Shown in pieces: positions 17,016 through 27,310 of a stretch of 64,000 nt of DNA. The stretch covers positions 434,001 through 498,000 of the forward strand of contig NZ_CP087998.1 of NCBI RefSeq assembly GCF_021044585.1. Direction: 5' to 3'. The DNA comes from Sulfurimonas sp. HSL-3221. GTDB taxonomy: Bacteria; Campylobacterota; Campylobacteria; Campylobacterales; Sulfurimonadaceae. Numbering within the stretch: the stretch's first letter is position 1; each line of letters starts with the position of its first letter. Below the pieces are notes generated by a model, which ran no database searches, was not told where the DNA came from, and worked only from the letters and a program-made list of their open reading frames with translations. The position numbers and the translations under genes were made by a program.

Positions 17016-18496
17016 ACCTTCCCTTTTTTGCGTCTGAAATCGCCGCTTGTCTCTTCAACGCGGTGCAAGATCGATTCGGGGACTGGGGACGTTACCGGTG
17101 AAACGAGCCTGATGGCCATCCAACCGGCCACAAATCCCGGCAGCAGTTCGTAGAGGTCAAAAAGACCGCCTTCGAGCTGTTTCCAGACAATGACCGTGAG
17201 AGCGCCTGTCACCATGCCGGCAATCGCCCCGCCTTTGGTAATGTCGCGCCGGTAGAGGGAGAGGATGATCAGCGGTCCGAAGGCCGCCCCGAAGCCGGCC
17301 CAGGCATAGGCGACGAGGGAGAGGACGCTGGAATTTTTGTCCGTGGAGAGGTACCAGGCGATCAGGGCGATCGCGATGACCGTGGCCCGTCCGACCCAGA
17401 CCAGCTCCCTGTCGGTTGCGTTTTTGCGCAAGGTGGCGTGGTAGATGTCCCGCGTCAGGACCGACGAGGAGACCAGCAGCTGCGAATCGATCGTGCTCAT
17501 GATGGCCGCGAGGATGGCGGCAAGGAGGAAGCCGGCGATCCAGGGGTCGAAGAGCAGCTGCGAGAGGGTGATAAAGATCTTTTCGGGGTCGGCGAGGTCT
17601 GTTCCCGACGAGACGACGTAGGCGAGGCCGAAGAAGCCGACGGCCAGGGAGCCGACAATGGAGAGGCCCATCCAGCCCATGCCGATCGCCTTGGCGTGGT
17701 GCATCTCGTCCTCGCTGCGGATCGACATGAAGCGCACGAGGATGTGGGGCTGCCCGAAGTAGCCCAGCCCCCAGGCCATCAGGGAGAGGATGCCGATGAC
17801 GCCGGTGCCGTGGACGATGTCGAGGTGTGTCGGGTCGATCGACTCGATGAGGTCCAGGGCGGCGGAGAGGCCGCCGAGGTGGGTGATGACGACCGCGGGC
17901 GTGATGATAAGGGCGAGCATCATCAGGATTCCCTGGATGAAGTCGGTCCAGCTGACGGCGTTGTAGCCGCCCAGGAAGGTGTAGGAGACGATGATGATGC
18001 TGCCGACGGCGAGGGCGACGGCGTAGTCGAGGTGGAAGGTCGCTTCAAAGAGCTTTGCCCCGCCGACGAGGCCCGAGGAGGTGTAGAGGGTATAGAAGAG
18101 CAGGATGACGAGGGCCGTGATGACGCGCAGATGGCCCTTGGCATCGCCGAAACGGTTGGCGAAGTAGTCGGGGATCGTGATCGCATCGTCAAGGCGGTGG
18201 GTCATGATGCGCAGCGGCCGGGCGACGTAGTGCCAGTTCAGGTAGGCGCCGATGAGCAGACCGACGGCGATCCAGCTGCCGGCGATCCCGTCGCTGTACA
18301 TCATACCGGGCAGCCCGAGCAGCAGCCAGCCGCTCATATCCGAGGCCCCCGCGCTCAGCGCCGTCACGCCGGGACCGAGACCCCGCCCGCCGAGCACGTA
18401 GTCGCCGAGGTCCGCGGTTTTAAAGTAGAAATAGAGGCCGATGGCCACCATCACGAGCATGTAAAGGCCGAACGAGATCAGTACGGGTGTCTGCAT
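17012..18496 (-). CDS. putP: Sodium/proline symporter
   Basis: 494 residues with about 13 membrane helices, of the sodium:solute symporter family. Typical PutP features are GGRGLGPGVTALSAGASDMSGWLLLGLPG near residues 35-65, the Na+-site helix 2, and LRIMTHRLDDAITIPDYFANRF. It imports proline with Na+ across the inner membrane. It starts directly after putA (no gap) and overlaps proB, so the three form one operon. Length equals that of E. coli PutP (502). Confidence 0.95.
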   Translation of the reverse strand: MQTPVLISFGLYMLVMVAIGLYFYFKTADLGDYVLGGRGLGPGVTALSAGASDMSGWLLLGLPGMMYSDGIAGSWIAVGLLIGAYLNWHYVARPLRIMTHRLDDAITIPDYFANRFGDAKGHLRVITALVILLFYTLYTSSGLVGGAKLFEATFHLDYAVALAVGSIIIVSYTFLGGYNAVSWTDFIQGILMMLALIITPAVVITHLGGLSAALDLIESIDPTHLDIVHGTGVIGILSLMAWGLGYFGQPHILVRFMSIRSEDEMHHAKAIGMGWMGLSIVGSLAVGFFGLAYVVSSGTDLADPEKIFITLSQLLFDPWIAGFLLAAILAAIMSTIDSQLLVSSSVLTRDIYHATLRKNATDRELVWVGRATVIAIALIAWYLSTDKNSSVLSLVAYAWAGFGAAFGPLIILSLYRRDITKGGAIAGMVTGALTVIVWKQLEGGLFDLYELLPGFVAGWMAIRLVSPVTSPVPESILHRVEETSGDFRRKKGKV

Positions 18497-21400
18497 TTAT
18501 ACCTCCTCATCCGGGTGCAGGCCGGCAATGCCGAGGTTGCCGTAGCGGTGGTAGCTGTTGGAGATGCTCTGTTCGATGAAGTAGTGCATCAGTTCGATCC
18601 GCCCGTGGGCGACGAATGCTTCCTTGGCGATGTAGACGGCCCGGTCGGCCACGGCGTCGAAGAGGGCCGGGGAGACGATCTCCGGGCGGAGGAAACGGAC
18701 CCGTTTGTAATGGGGGATCCGGTCGATGAACACCGCCTCGCTGTCGCGGGTGATGGCATCGTGCTCCCCGAGCAGGCTCGCCTGCTTCGATTCGAGCCAG
18801 AGGAACTCCGGCTGCCGGGAGTGTTCGGGCAGGGAGATGTGCAGCCGTGCACCGACCATCCTGACGGCCATGATCGTGGCGAGTGACTCCTCGAGACTCT
18901 CCCCCTCCTCGAGGCGCAGGAGGACGCTCGCGACCGGCAGGTAGCGGATAACGTTGGACTCCCCGCGGATATGGGCGTAGTCGTGGGGTTTCATAAACTC
19001 GGTCTCGTGCCAGTGCGCGAAGTGGCAGAGGTGGCGCAGGGCCTTCTCGCACTCGTCGTGAAAGACCGTATCGCGCTGGAGCATCACCCGCATCCGGTCG
19101 GTGAAGGGGGTGGAACAGGACTCGTAGAGGTTGGTTTCACGGTAGGTGATATCCATAAACTGGCTGACGTAGTTGAAGCCGCCCGCTTTCCTGCCGCTGC
19201 CGATGGCCGATTTGCGCATCCCGCCGAAGGGCTGCCGCAGCACGATCGCCCCGGTTGTGCCGCGGTTGATGTAGAGGTTCCCCGCGAGCAGCGCCGCTTT
19301 CCACTGCTCTTGTTCGCGGCGGTCGAGGGACTCCAGCCCGGAGGTGAGGCCGTAGCCGGTGGCGTTGACGATCTTGATGGCGTCTTCGAGGTCCTCGGCG
19401 CGCATCACGCTGAGTACGGGGCCGAAAAGCTCGTTCATATGGCAGAAATCCCCCGACGCGGTTCCCCAGCGGATGGAGGGTTTCAGCATATAGGGGTTGC
19501 CCCGGTCGGCGTAGTCGGGTGAGAGCAGCCACTCCTCTCCTTCGTCCAGGGCTTCGAGGGCCTGTGCCAGTTTGCCCGCTGGGCGGTCGACGAGGGTACC
19601 GACGCGGTTGCCGAAATCCCAGACGGAACCCGTCTGCATCGACTCCGCCGCCTCTTTGAGCTGCCGTTTGTACTCTTCGTCGTCGTAGAGCTCTTTTTCC
19701 AGCACAAGCAGCGAGGTCGCCGAGCACTTCTGCCCGGAGTTGTGAAAGGCCGAGGCCATGACGTGGCCGATTGCCTGGTCTCTGTCCGCCATCGCCGTGA
19801 CGATGGTAGCGTCCTTGCCTCCCGTCTCAGCACTCAGGTGGATGTCGGGACGGGCCTTGATGATGCGGTAGGCCGTCTCTTCGCCGCCGGTGAAGATCGT
19901 GAAATCGATCGCGTCGTTGGGGATCATATGCTTCCCGACTACTGCTCCGCGTCCCGGGATGAACTGCAGGGTGTTCATGCTGACCCCCGCATCCCAGAAG
20001 CATTGGCAGAGCCGGTAGGCGGTGAGGATGGAGGCTTCGGCGGGTTTGAGGATCACCGTGTTGCCCGCCGCGAGGGCCGCGGCGATGCCGCCGGTCGGGA
20101 TGGCGACGGGAAAGTTCCAGGGGCTGATGACGAGACCGACCCCTTTGCCTTTGGCCTCTACTCCCGTCAGCCCCGCCAGCTTGGTGACACTGTAGGGGTA
20201 GAAGTTGACGAAGTCGATCGCCTCGCTCACCTCCACGTCGGTTTCGGTAAAGACTTTGCCCACCTCCGCCGCGGCGATGCCGATGAGGTCGCCCCGGGCA
20301 ACTCGGATCGCGTGGGCGACCTCCATCATGATCTTTTGGCGCGCGTGGGGCGTCAGTTCCCGCCAGCCGTCGGGGTCGGCTTGGGCCGTGGTAATGGCAC
20401 TTTTCATATCTTCGGGGGTCGCTTCGACGTAGGCGCCGGCGTGTTTGTTCTCATGGTACTGGGACTTGTCGATGACCGTGACCGTTTCGTCGCGCTTCAC
20501 GACCTTCCCGCCGACAACGGGGTAGGCGTTGTAGCCCCCCTCGCGCTCGCCGATATGCTGCCATTTGTCGCGGAGCGCTTCCGCCCAGGCGCGGTTGGCG
20601 GGAAGGATGAAATCCGTATCGGGCTCGTTCTCGAAATGGTAGAGGGCGGGATCGATATCGGTTCTTACGACCGGCCGGGTACGGTCCTGGGTGCGGTTGG
20701 GCGCTTCGGACACCGTGGGGATAAGGGCGACGGCATCGTCGAAGGTCTTGACGAGCTGCTCCCACTCCGGTGTGTCCACCCTGAGCCCGAAACTGTGGCG
20801 CAGGAAGTTCTGCTCGGCGGTGTTCTCATCAAAGCGGCGCACGAGGTAGGCGATGGCGTTGGTAAAGGTCTCCTTCGTCGCCGTCGGGGCGTAGAGGATG
20901 ACGTTGCGCCCCTCGGCTTTGAGAAGGCGGTAGGCCGCTTCGCTCATCCCCTCGAGCATCTCGGCGGTGACATAGCGTTCAACCCCGCGCGCCTTCGCCA
21001 GCAGCATCGCCAGGGCATGGTCGAAGAGGTTGTGCGAGGCGACGCCGGTATGCACGTAGGGGGCGACGGCGGGGTCGAGCAGGTAGTCCATCGCTTTTTT
21101 GTAGTTGGCGTCCGATTCCGCCTTGTGGGCGTAGGTGACGTTGGGCCAGCCGCGAAGCGATGCCTCGGTCAGCTCCATCTCCTGGTTGGCCCCCTTGACG
21201 ATGCGGATCTTGATCGGCGCGCCCCCGGCGTCGACGCGGGCTTTGGCCCAGGCGGCCAGTTCACGGATAGAGGTGAGGGCATCGGGGAGGTAGGCCTGGA
21301 CGACGATGCCGGCATGCAGCTGCGCGAACTCCTCCTGGGAGAGGACTTTTTTGAAGGCGTCGATGGTGATACGGACATCGCGGTACTCCTCCATATCGAG

Positions 21401-22102
21401 GTTGACGAACTTGGGCTGCGTCTTTCCCTCCCCGTCGCGGCAGGGGTTGGCGATGGCCGCGCGGTAGACCCGCTCCAGCCGGGAGGAGACATGTGTTACG
21501 TTGTTGTCGTGGGCGAGGGGCAGGATCTGCGAGAACATGTTGGAGATCTTGAGCGAAAGGTAGTCGATATCCGGGTTCTCAAGCAGCGCGATATATTTTT
21601 CAACCCGGCGTTCCGCTTCGGCCTCGCTGTGGACGACCTCCCCGATGACGTTGATGTTGACCCGCGTTCCCTCTGAGCGGCGCGCTTTCATATGCTTGGA
21701 AAGGACGGGGTCCTCCCCCTGGATGACGATAGCGCTGATGTCGTTGCGCAGGTAGTTGATGAACATCGGGACGGAAAGGGAGCTGACGTAGATGCCGACG
21801 TCGCGGAAGAGCCAGACGAGGATCTGCTCGAAGTGGCTGAAGAAATCCGTACTTTTGTATTTTTCGAAGATGTACTCGAGCTGGTCGGCGACCCGGTCGG
21901 GGTTCTTGGAACGGAAGCTCTGGTCAAGCAGCTCGATGAGGAAGATCTTGTTAATTGGGTTTTTCAGCATGCGCTGCATCATCGTATGCAGACGTTGCTC
22001 CTCCTTCCCGATATGGTGCGAGATCTCCTCCTGCCACCGGCGGGCGACGGCTTTTGTCTCTTCGAACAGTTCGGAGGGAATGGGCATCGGCAGGTCCTTC
22101 AT
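18497..22102 (-). CDS. putA: Bifunctional proline dehydrogenase / P5C dehydrogenase
   Basis: About 1200 residues: an N-terminal FAD-dependent proline dehydrogenase barrel (roughly residues 80-420, with KIRIVKGANQEMEL and LYAPTATKETFTNAIAYLVRRFDENT), then an aldehyde dehydrogenase domain (SPWNFPVAIPTGG, ETGGKDATIV, active-site NSGQKCSATS) and a C-terminal tail of ~200 residues. It oxidises proline to glutamate with substrate channelling. It lacks the ribbon-helix-helix DNA-binding N-terminus of E. coli PutA, so it is not the repressor. I chose ATG 22102; an in-frame TTG at 22183 would add a Pro-rich 27 residues and has a weak site. Confidence 0.95.
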   Translation of the reverse strand: MKDLPMPIPSELFEETKAVARRWQEEISHHIGKEEQRLHTMMQRMLKNPINKIFLIELLDQSFRSKNPDRVADQLEYIFEKYKSTDFFSHFEQILVWLFRDVGIYVSSLSVPMFINYLRNDISAIVIQGEDPVLSKHMKARRSEGTRVNINVIGEVVHSEAEAERRVEKYIALLENPDIDYLSLKISNMFSQILPLAHDNNVTHVSSRLERVYRAAIANPCRDGEGKTQPKFVNLDMEEYRDVRITIDAFKKVLSQEEFAQLHAGIVVQAYLPDALTSIRELAAWAKARVDAGGAPIKIRIVKGANQEMELTEASLRGWPNVTYAHKAESDANYKKAMDYLLDPAVAPYVHTGVASHNLFDHALAMLLAKARGVERYVTAEMLEGMSEAAYRLLKAEGRNVILYAPTATKETFTNAIAYLVRRFDENTAEQNFLRHSFGLRVDTPEWEQLVKTFDDAVALIPTVSEAPNRTQDRTRPVVRTDIDPALYHFENEPDTDFILPANRAWAEALRDKWQHIGEREGGYNAYPVVGGKVVKRDETVTVIDKSQYHENKHAGAYVEATPEDMKSAITTAQADPDGWRELTPHARQKIMMEVAHAIRVARGDLIGIAAAEVGKVFTETDVEVSEAIDFVNFYPYSVTKLAGLTGVEAKGKGVGLVISPWNFPVAIPTGGIAAALAAGNTVILKPAEASILTAYRLCQCFWDAGVSMNTLQFIPGRGAVVGKHMIPNDAIDFTIFTGGEETAYRIIKARPDIHLSAETGGKDATIVTAMADRDQAIGHVMASAFHNSGQKCSATSLLVLEKELYDDEEYKRQLKEAAESMQTGSVWDFGNRVGTLVDRPAGKLAQALEALDEGEEWLLSPDYADRGNPYMLKPSIRWGTASGDFCHMNELFGPVLSVMRAEDLEDAIKIVNATGYGLTSGLESLDRREQEQWKAALLAGNLYINRGTTGAIVLRQPFGGMRKSAIGSGRKAGGFNYVSQFMDITYRETNLYESCSTPFTDRMRVMLQRDTVFHDECEKALRHLCHFAHWHETEFMKPHDYAHIRGESNVIRYLPVASVLLRLEEGESLEESLATIMAVRMVGARLHISLPEHSRQPEFLWLESKQASLLGEHDAITRDSEAVFIDRIPHYKRVRFLRPEIVSPALFDAVADRAVYIAKEAFVAHGRIELMHYFIEQSISNSYHRYGNLGIAGLHPDEEV

Positions 22103-22342
22103 GCTGGTGTGGATTGGCCCCGTACAGATGAAAAATACGGGGGGCGGAGTGATGACCGGCTTCTTGGCGGCACCCTCCGACAACTGATAGGCCCTACGAT
22201 AACATATTAGGTTTAGTGCAAGCTAAAATTTTTCTGGGAGGGTTTGCGAAGGGGGCATGACAGGCAAAGGAAAAGCAAAAAATATAAACAGGCGGTGATT
22301 GTTCTTATAGTGATAAATGTGTGTGGGGAAAATGTTGTTTCG

Positions 22343-22418
22343 TGGTGGCCTGTCTCGGAATCGAACCAAGGACACAGGGATTTTCAATCCCTTGCTCTAC
22401 CGACTGAGCTAACAGGCC
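22343..22418 (-). tRNA. tRNA-Phe (GAA)
   Basis: 76 nt with full cloverleaf: acceptor stem GGCCTGT/ACAGGCC, D-arm AGCTCAGTCGGTAGAGC, anticodon stem-loop with GAA in GGGATTGAAAATCCC, T-arm with GGTTCGATTCC, and an encoded CCA end. It stands alone between putA and murD. Confidence 0.97.
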
Positions 22419-22461
22419 ATTCATTTAAGAGGCCGAAATTATAGCAACGGCATATTGAAGC

Positions 22462-23700
22462 CTAGCTTAAATCGGCGACGGCTTCTTTAAACGTGTTACC
22501 GCGCACGGCGTAGGAGGGAAACTGGTCCAGGCTCGCGCAGGCGGGGGAGAGCAGGGCGACGCTCTGCTGCGTATGCACGCCGGCGATGCGTTTGACGGCT
22601 TCGGTCAGGACGCCGCAGCTCTCAAAGGGGATACCGAAGCGTTCGCTGAGGGCGTCGAGCTTGGCCTGGTTGCTGCCGATCGTATAGAGGGTGACGTCGA
22701 TGTCGGCGAGGGCTTCGAAGAGCGGCGTCATATCGACCCCCTTGTCGTCGCCGCCGACGATGAGGTGGATGGGGCGGTCGGCGTAGCGCCGGACGGCGGC
22801 CAGGGCCGCATCGATATTGGTCGCCTTGGTGTCGTTGACCCAGAGGCGGTTCTGCGTGTCGCTGAACTCCTCCTGGCGGTGCGGGTCGAGGACAAAGGCG
22901 TTCATCTTGGCATAGTCGATCCGGTCGAAAAGAATGCGGTCGACGGCCATCGCCAGCAGGGCGTCGAGGAGGAAGGGACCTTTAAAATGAATATGGTCGG
23001 TCTCGAAACCGAAAAAAGCGGCGAGATCGTCGGTATCGTCGTAGGGGATGACGAAGGCGTCCGTCGGGGTGTCAGCATAGGCGCGCGGCAGCAGGACGGT
23101 CTCGCCCTCGCGCATCTGCGCCAACGGCTTCAGTTTGTCGTCGATGTAGGCCTGTTCGCTGCCGTGCCAGCTCAAGTGGTCCGGGGTGATCGGCAGCACG
23201 ACGTAGAGGTCCGGTTTTGCCTCGTGGGTGTAGTGCAGGGTAAACGAGCTCGTCTCCAGGACCCAAAGCGGCGACGCGGCATCCAGCGCGGCCAGGGGAG
23301 TGCCGATGTTGCCGCCGGAGAGTGCCCCCTTGTCGGCGAGGAGATGGGTGAGCATCTGCGTCGTGGTCGTTTTGCCGTTGGTCCCGGTGATCCAGACGGT
23401 AAAGGGTTTCACGCCGGGCGTGAATGGGAGACGCGCCAGCGGAGAGAGGAAAAGGTCGTACTCGCTGACGAGGTGTTCCGCTTTCCTGATCAGCGGATGT
23501 TCCGGGGGGATACCCGGCGAAGGGACTTCCAGGTCGGAGTAACGCGGATCGAACTCCGCCGTGGGGCGGACGCGGTTCCCCTCCTCGTCGGTAAAGGGCT
23601 TGTGGACGTGGTCGTCATAGAAGGTGCAGGGGCCGAAGGCCTTGGCGATCGCCCGGGTCGTAACGCCGTAGCCGAAAAGGGAGGTGCGGATTTGCTGCAT
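22462..23700 (-). CDS. murD: UDP-N-acetylmuramoyl-L-alanine--D-glutamate ligase
   Basis: 412 residues. It adds D-glutamate to UDP-MurNAc-Ala, a cytoplasmic step of peptidoglycan precursor synthesis. The ATP P-loop TGTNGKTTTTQ lies near residue 110, with ALLSPACASLDQF and LIVGGDDKGVDM of the C-terminal Mur ligase domain. It is somewhat shorter than E. coli MurD (438), normal for the phylum. It follows mraY with a 9-nt gap and is surely co-transcribed with it. Confidence 0.96.
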   Translation of the reverse strand: MQQIRTSLFGYGVTTRAIAKAFGPCTFYDDHVHKPFTDEEGNRVRPTAEFDPRYSDLEVPSPGIPPEHPLIRKAEHLVSEYDLFLSPLARLPFTPGVKPFTVWITGTNGKTTTTQMLTHLLADKGALSGGNIGTPLAALDAASPLWVLETSSFTLHYTHEAKPDLYVVLPITPDHLSWHGSEQAYIDDKLKPLAQMREGETVLLPRAYADTPTDAFVIPYDDTDDLAAFFGFETDHIHFKGPFLLDALLAMAVDRILFDRIDYAKMNAFVLDPHRQEEFSDTQNRLWVNDTKATNIDAALAAVRRYADRPIHLIVGGDDKGVDMTPLFEALADIDVTLYTIGSNQAKLDALSERFGIPFESCGVLTEAVKRIAGVHTQQSVALLSPACASLDQFPSYAVRGNTFKEAVADLS

Positions 23701-23709
23701 CAGGTGGCC

Positions 23710-24771
23710 TTAGCGGATTTTGAGGGTAATGAGCGCGGCGAGGTTCGAGAGCATGGCGATGATCCAGAAGCGGACGATGATCTTGTTCTCCGCCCAGTTC
23801 TTCATCTCGAAGTGATGGTGGATGGGGGCCATCAGGAAGACCCGCTTTTTGCGCAGTTTGAAGCTGCCGACCTGGATGATGACGGAGACGGTCTCGATCA
23901 CGAAGATGAACCCGATGAGCAGCAGCAGGAACTCGCTCTTGGCGACGATGCCGAGGTAGCCGATAAAGGCGCCGATGGCGAGCGAACCGCTGTCGCCCAT
24001 AAAGACCTCGGCCGGGTGGGAGTTGAACCAGAGAAAGCCGATAAGCGCACCGATGAGCGCCGCGGCGACGACGGAGGCTTCTCCGACGGGGAAGTTCGGC
24101 ATCAGCAGGTAGGCGGAGAGGCCGGCGTGCCCGATAATGTAGACGAAAATGCCCAGGGTCATCAGGGCAAAGACGGAGGGCACCGTCGCCAGGCCGTCGA
24201 GCCCGTCGGTGAGGTTCACGGCGTTGGAGGCCGCGACCATGACGAGGGACCAGAAAAAGAGGGCGAAAAGCTGCATGTCAAAGAGCGGGTACTTGTAAAA
24301 GGGGACATACAGTTCCGTATCCAGTCCCGCCGCGAAACGCAGGAAAAGGGCGCCTACAAGGGCCGCGGCGATCTGGAACAGCAGTTTGGCACGGGCCGTG
24401 AGGCCCGCCAGGTTGTGCTGCTTGTCGATCTTGGCATAGTCGTCTTTGAAACCGATCAGCATAAAGAGCGCGAGCACGAGCATCCCGCCCAGGGCGAAAA
24501 AGTTGTCGTAGCGCACGGTGATCGCCGACGCGATCAGGGTTGAAACGATAAAGACGACACCCCCCATCGTCGGCGTCTTCGCTTTCTCGCGGTGGCGGTC
24601 GGGCGCGTAGTCGTTAATGGGCTGGACGCTGGAGGTCTTCTGCGCCCAGCGGATGAAGCGGGGCATCAGGAAAAGGGTCATGCAGAGCGCCAGGAAAAAG
24701 GCGACGCCGGCACGGACGGTAATGTATTGCAGCAGGTTGATATCCAGAAGTTCGTAAAACCAGTAAAGCAT
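23710..24771 (-). CDS. mraY: Phospho-N-acetylmuramoyl-pentapeptide transferase
   Basis: About 353 residues with ten membrane helices. It transfers phospho-MurNAc-pentapeptide to undecaprenyl phosphate (lipid I). Signature stretches are [29 protein letters not shown] and the MAPIHHHFE motif near the C-terminus, which holds the conserved His triplet. The ATG at 24771 (MLYWFYELL) fits the family start; an ATG 24 nt upstream is less likely. Upstream lies the divergent gpmI promoter region. Confidence 0.97.
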   Translation of the reverse strand: MLYWFYELLDINLLQYITVRAGVAFFLALCMTLFLMPRFIRWAQKTSSVQPINDYAPDRHREKAKTPTMGGVVFIVSTLIASAITVRYDNFFALGGMLVLALFMLIGFKDDYAKIDKQHNLAGLTARAKLLFQIAAALVGALFLRFAAGLDTELYVPFYKYPLFDMQLFALFFWSLVMVAASNAVNLTDGLDGLATVPSVFALMTLGIFVYIIGHAGLSAYLLMPNFPVGEASVVAAALIGALIGFLWFNSHPAEVFMGDSGSLAIGAFIGYLGIVAKSEFLLLLIGFIFVIETVSVIIQVGSFKLRKKRVFLMAPIHHHFEMKNWAENKIIVRFWIIAMLSNLAALITLKIR

Positions 24772-24835
24772 TATCTGTCCATAAAGAGTTTTCACTAGGT
24801 TGTAGTGATAAAGTGAGTAAAAAGTGCTATTTTAA

Positions 24836-24841
24836 TATAAT
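24836..24841 (+). promoter_or_regulatory. -10 box of gpmI
   Basis: TATAAT in TTAATATAATTGCC, about 75 nt before the gpmI ATG. The leader so defined can form a small hairpin TTCCGA/TCGGAA (24876-24893), and a weak CCTT/AAGG hairpin (24897-24908) includes part of the ribosome binding site. Confidence 0.55.
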
Positions 24842-24914
24842 TGCCGTCATTATATGTTTAAGGGGATTTCCGGAGTTCCGACAGCTCTCGGAAGACCCTT
24901 CGTGAAGGATTTTT

Positions 24915-26390
24915 ATGGGACAAAAGACTGTACTCGTAATTACGGACGGGGTCGGCTACAGCCAACGGACGGAAGCGAACGCTTTTTACCATGCCCAAAA
25001 GCCGACCTATGAGAAACTCTTCGCCGAAGTACCCCACGCGCTGATCGACACCTTCGGTCTCAGCGTCGGCCTGCCCGAGGGGCAGATGGGGAACTCGGAA
25101 GTGGGGCATATGACCATCGGGAGCGGCCGCGTACTCTACCAGGACCTGGTCAAGATATCCCTCGCCGTCGCCGAGGGCACCCTGGCGGGTAACCCGGCCT
25201 TGACGGCGCTGCTGGACAGCTCCGACACGCTGCACCTCGTCGGCCTCTTCAGCGACGGCGGGGTCCATTCGCACCTCGACCATACGATCGCGCTGGCAAA
25301 GATCGCCGAAGCGGCGGGCAAGAAGGTGTGGCTCCACCTCATTACCGACGGGCGCGACGTCTCGCCGACGTCCGCACCGCATTACCTGGAGAAACTGCAG
25401 GAGGCGCTGAGCACGAATGTGCGCATTGCAACTATCGGCGGACGCTTCTATACGATGGACCGGGACAACCGCTGGGAGCGTGTCCAGAGCGGCTACGACG
25501 CTATCGTGACCGCACAGCCTGCCAGCGACCTTGCGCCCGCGGCCTACATCGAAGCCTCCTACGCCAGGAAAGAGACGGACGAGTTTATCGTGCCGGCGGC
25601 CTTCAACGGCTATGAGGGGATGAAAGCGGGCGATGCCGTTCTCATCACCAATTTCCGCAGCGACCGCGTCCGCGAGATCACGACGGCACTGGCTTCGCCG
25701 GCGTTCGCCGAGTTCGACCGCCCCTTCGCCGTAGCAAACCTTGCGACGATGACGGAGTATGACAAAAGCTTCACCTACCCGGTCCTCTTCCGGAAAGAGA
25801 CGCCGAAAAACACCCTCGCGGAGGTGATCAGCAACCGTGGGCTTCGCCAGTTCCATACGGCGGAGACGGAGAAGTATGCCCACGTCACCTTCTTCCTCAA
25901 CGGCGGGATCGACGAGCCCTATGCAAATGAAGCGCGGGTGCTTATCCCGAGTCCGAAGGTCAAGACCTACGACCTGCAGCCCGAGATGAGCGCCCCCGCG
26001 GTCGGCGATGCCGTAATGACCGCGATGGACGAAGGGTATGACTTCATCGTCGTCAACTTCGCCAACGGGGACATGGTCGGGCACACGGGTGTCTATGACG
26101 CCGCCATCAAGGCCGTCGAAGCCGTCGACCATGAACTCGGCCGCATCGTGGAGAAAGCGAAAGCGGACGATTATGCGATGGTCCTGACCTCCGACCACGG
26201 CAACTGCGAGGAGATGTGGGACGAGGAGGGCAACGTCCTCACCAACCATACCGTCGGCAAGGTCTGGGCCTTTGTCATGGCCGAAGGGGTCGACAAAGTC
26301 CACCCCGGCGGCCTCAACAACATCGCCCCGACGGTCCTCGAACTGATGGGCGTCGAAAAACCGGCCGAGATGGACGACAGCCTCTTATAG
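24915..26390 (+). CDS. gpmI: Phosphoglycerate mutase, cofactor-independent
   Basis: 491 residues, alkaline-phosphatase fold, interconverting 3- and 2-phosphoglycerate with two Mn2+. Motifs are LVITDGVGYS at the N-terminus, GNSEVGHMTIGSGR with the phosphoserine nucleophile, ITDGRDVSP, NFRSDRVREI, NGDMVGHTG and LTSDHGNCE. The usual first motif DGxG is intact. It has a separate promoter, diverges from mraY and precedes the fatty-acid genes, an order I associate with Sulfurimonas-like genomes. Confidence 0.97.
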   Translation: MGQKTVLVITDGVGYSQRTEANAFYHAQKPTYEKLFAEVPHALIDTFGLSVGLPEGQMGNSEVGHMTIGSGRVLYQDLVKISLAVAEGTLAGNPALTALLDSSDTLHLVGLFSDGGVHSHLDHTIALAKIAEAAGKKVWLHLITDGRDVSPTSAPHYLEKLQEALSTNVRIATIGGRFYTMDRDNRWERVQSGYDAIVTAQPASDLAPAAYIEASYARKETDEFIVPAAFNGYEGMKAGDAVLITNFRSDRVREITTALASPAFAEFDRPFAVANLATMTEYDKSFTYPVLFRKETPKNTLAEVISNRGLRQFHTAETEKYAHVTFFLNGGIDEPYANEARVLIPSPKVKTYDLQPEMSAPAVGDAVMTAMDEGYDFIVVNFANGDMVGHTGVYDAAIKAVEAVDHELGRIVEKAKADDYAMVLTSDHGNCEEMWDEEGNVLTNHTVGKVWAFVMAEGVDKVHPGGLNNIAPTVLELMGVEKPAEMDDSLL

Positions 26391-26399
26391 TTTGGGTAC

Positions 26400-26425
26400 G
26401 GCATCCGAGCAAAAGCCCGGATGCC
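26400..26425 (+). terminator. Hairpin after gpmI, without U-tract
   Basis: GGCATCCG/CGGATGCC, a perfect 8-bp stem with a 10-nt loop, starts 10 nt after the gpmI stop. A second small hairpin ATACCC-caa-GGGTAT follows near 26462-26477. Neither has a T-run. Confidence 0.45.
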
Positions 26426-26561
26426 TACGCTAACGCTGTGTTCTCCTTGGCGGAGAGCCCATACCCCAAGGGTATTTCCTGCGGGGCACGCGCAGTAAAC
26501 CGCGCTTATGCATGACGGCAGAGTTTCCGTAGATGTAAGTAAATTATTCAAAAGGAGTGAG

Positions 26562-27308
26562 ATGAAATTCAGTGGTAAAAACGTATTGGTAACGGGATCG
26601 AGCCGGGGGATCGGCGCGGAGATCGCGAAAGTGCTGGCCGGCTACGGTCTGAAAGTCTGGGTCAACTACCGCAGCGGCGCGGATGCCGCCGAAGCGGTCA
26701 AAGCGGCGATTATTGCCGCGGGCGGCGAAGCGGAGACAATCGGTTTCGACGTGGCGGACGAAGCGGCCTATGTTGCGGCGATCAAGACGATCGTCGACAC
26801 TGACGGTGAACTGGGCTACCTGGTTAACAACGCGGGGATCACGAACGACAAACTGGCCCTGCGCATGAAAACGGAGGAGTTTCTTTCCGTGATCAACGCC
26901 AACCTCACCTCCGCCTTTATCGGCTGCCGTGAAGCGATGAAGGTGATGCGCAAGAAGAAGCAGGGTGCCGTTGTCAACATCGCTTCCATCGTCGGTGAGA
27001 CGGGCAACGCGGGGCAGACGAACTACGCGGCCTCCAAGGGCGGCCTGATCGCCATGACGAAGAGTTTTGCCATCGAAGCGGCTTCGAGCGGGCTGCGTTA
27101 CAACACGGTCACACCGGGCTTTATCGCCACCGATATGACCGACGAACTCAGCGACGATATCAAGTCCAACTTTACCTCAAAAATCCCGATGGGACGCTTC
27201 GGCGAAGCGCGGGAAGTCGCGGAAGCGACGGCCTTTCTGCTCTCTGACAGCGCCTCTTATATTACGGGTGAAACCCTCAAAGTCAACGGCGGGATGAACA
27301 TGGCCTAA
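26562..27308 (+). CDS. fabG: 3-oxoacyl-ACP reductase
   Basis: 248 residues, short-chain dehydrogenase fold: the NAD(P)-binding [18 protein letters not shown], catalytic Ser in [18 protein letters not shown] (Tyr and Lys), and [14 protein letters not shown] near the end. It reduces 3-oxoacyl-ACP in fatty-acid elongation. The ATG at 26562 follows AAAAGGAGTGAG. It heads fabG-acpP-fabF-accA. Confidence 0.96.
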   Translation: MKFSGKNVLVTGSSRGIGAEIAKVLAGYGLKVWVNYRSGADAAEAVKAAIIAAGGEAETIGFDVADEAAYVAAIKTIVDTDGELGYLVNNAGITNDKLALRMKTEEFLSVINANLTSAFIGCREAMKVMRKKKQGAVVNIASIVGETGNAGQTNYAASKGGLIAMTKSFAIEAASSGLRYNTVTPGFIATDMTDELSDDIKSNFTSKIPMGRFGEAREVAEATAFLLSDSASYITGETLKVNGGMNMA

Positions 27309-27310
27309 GG

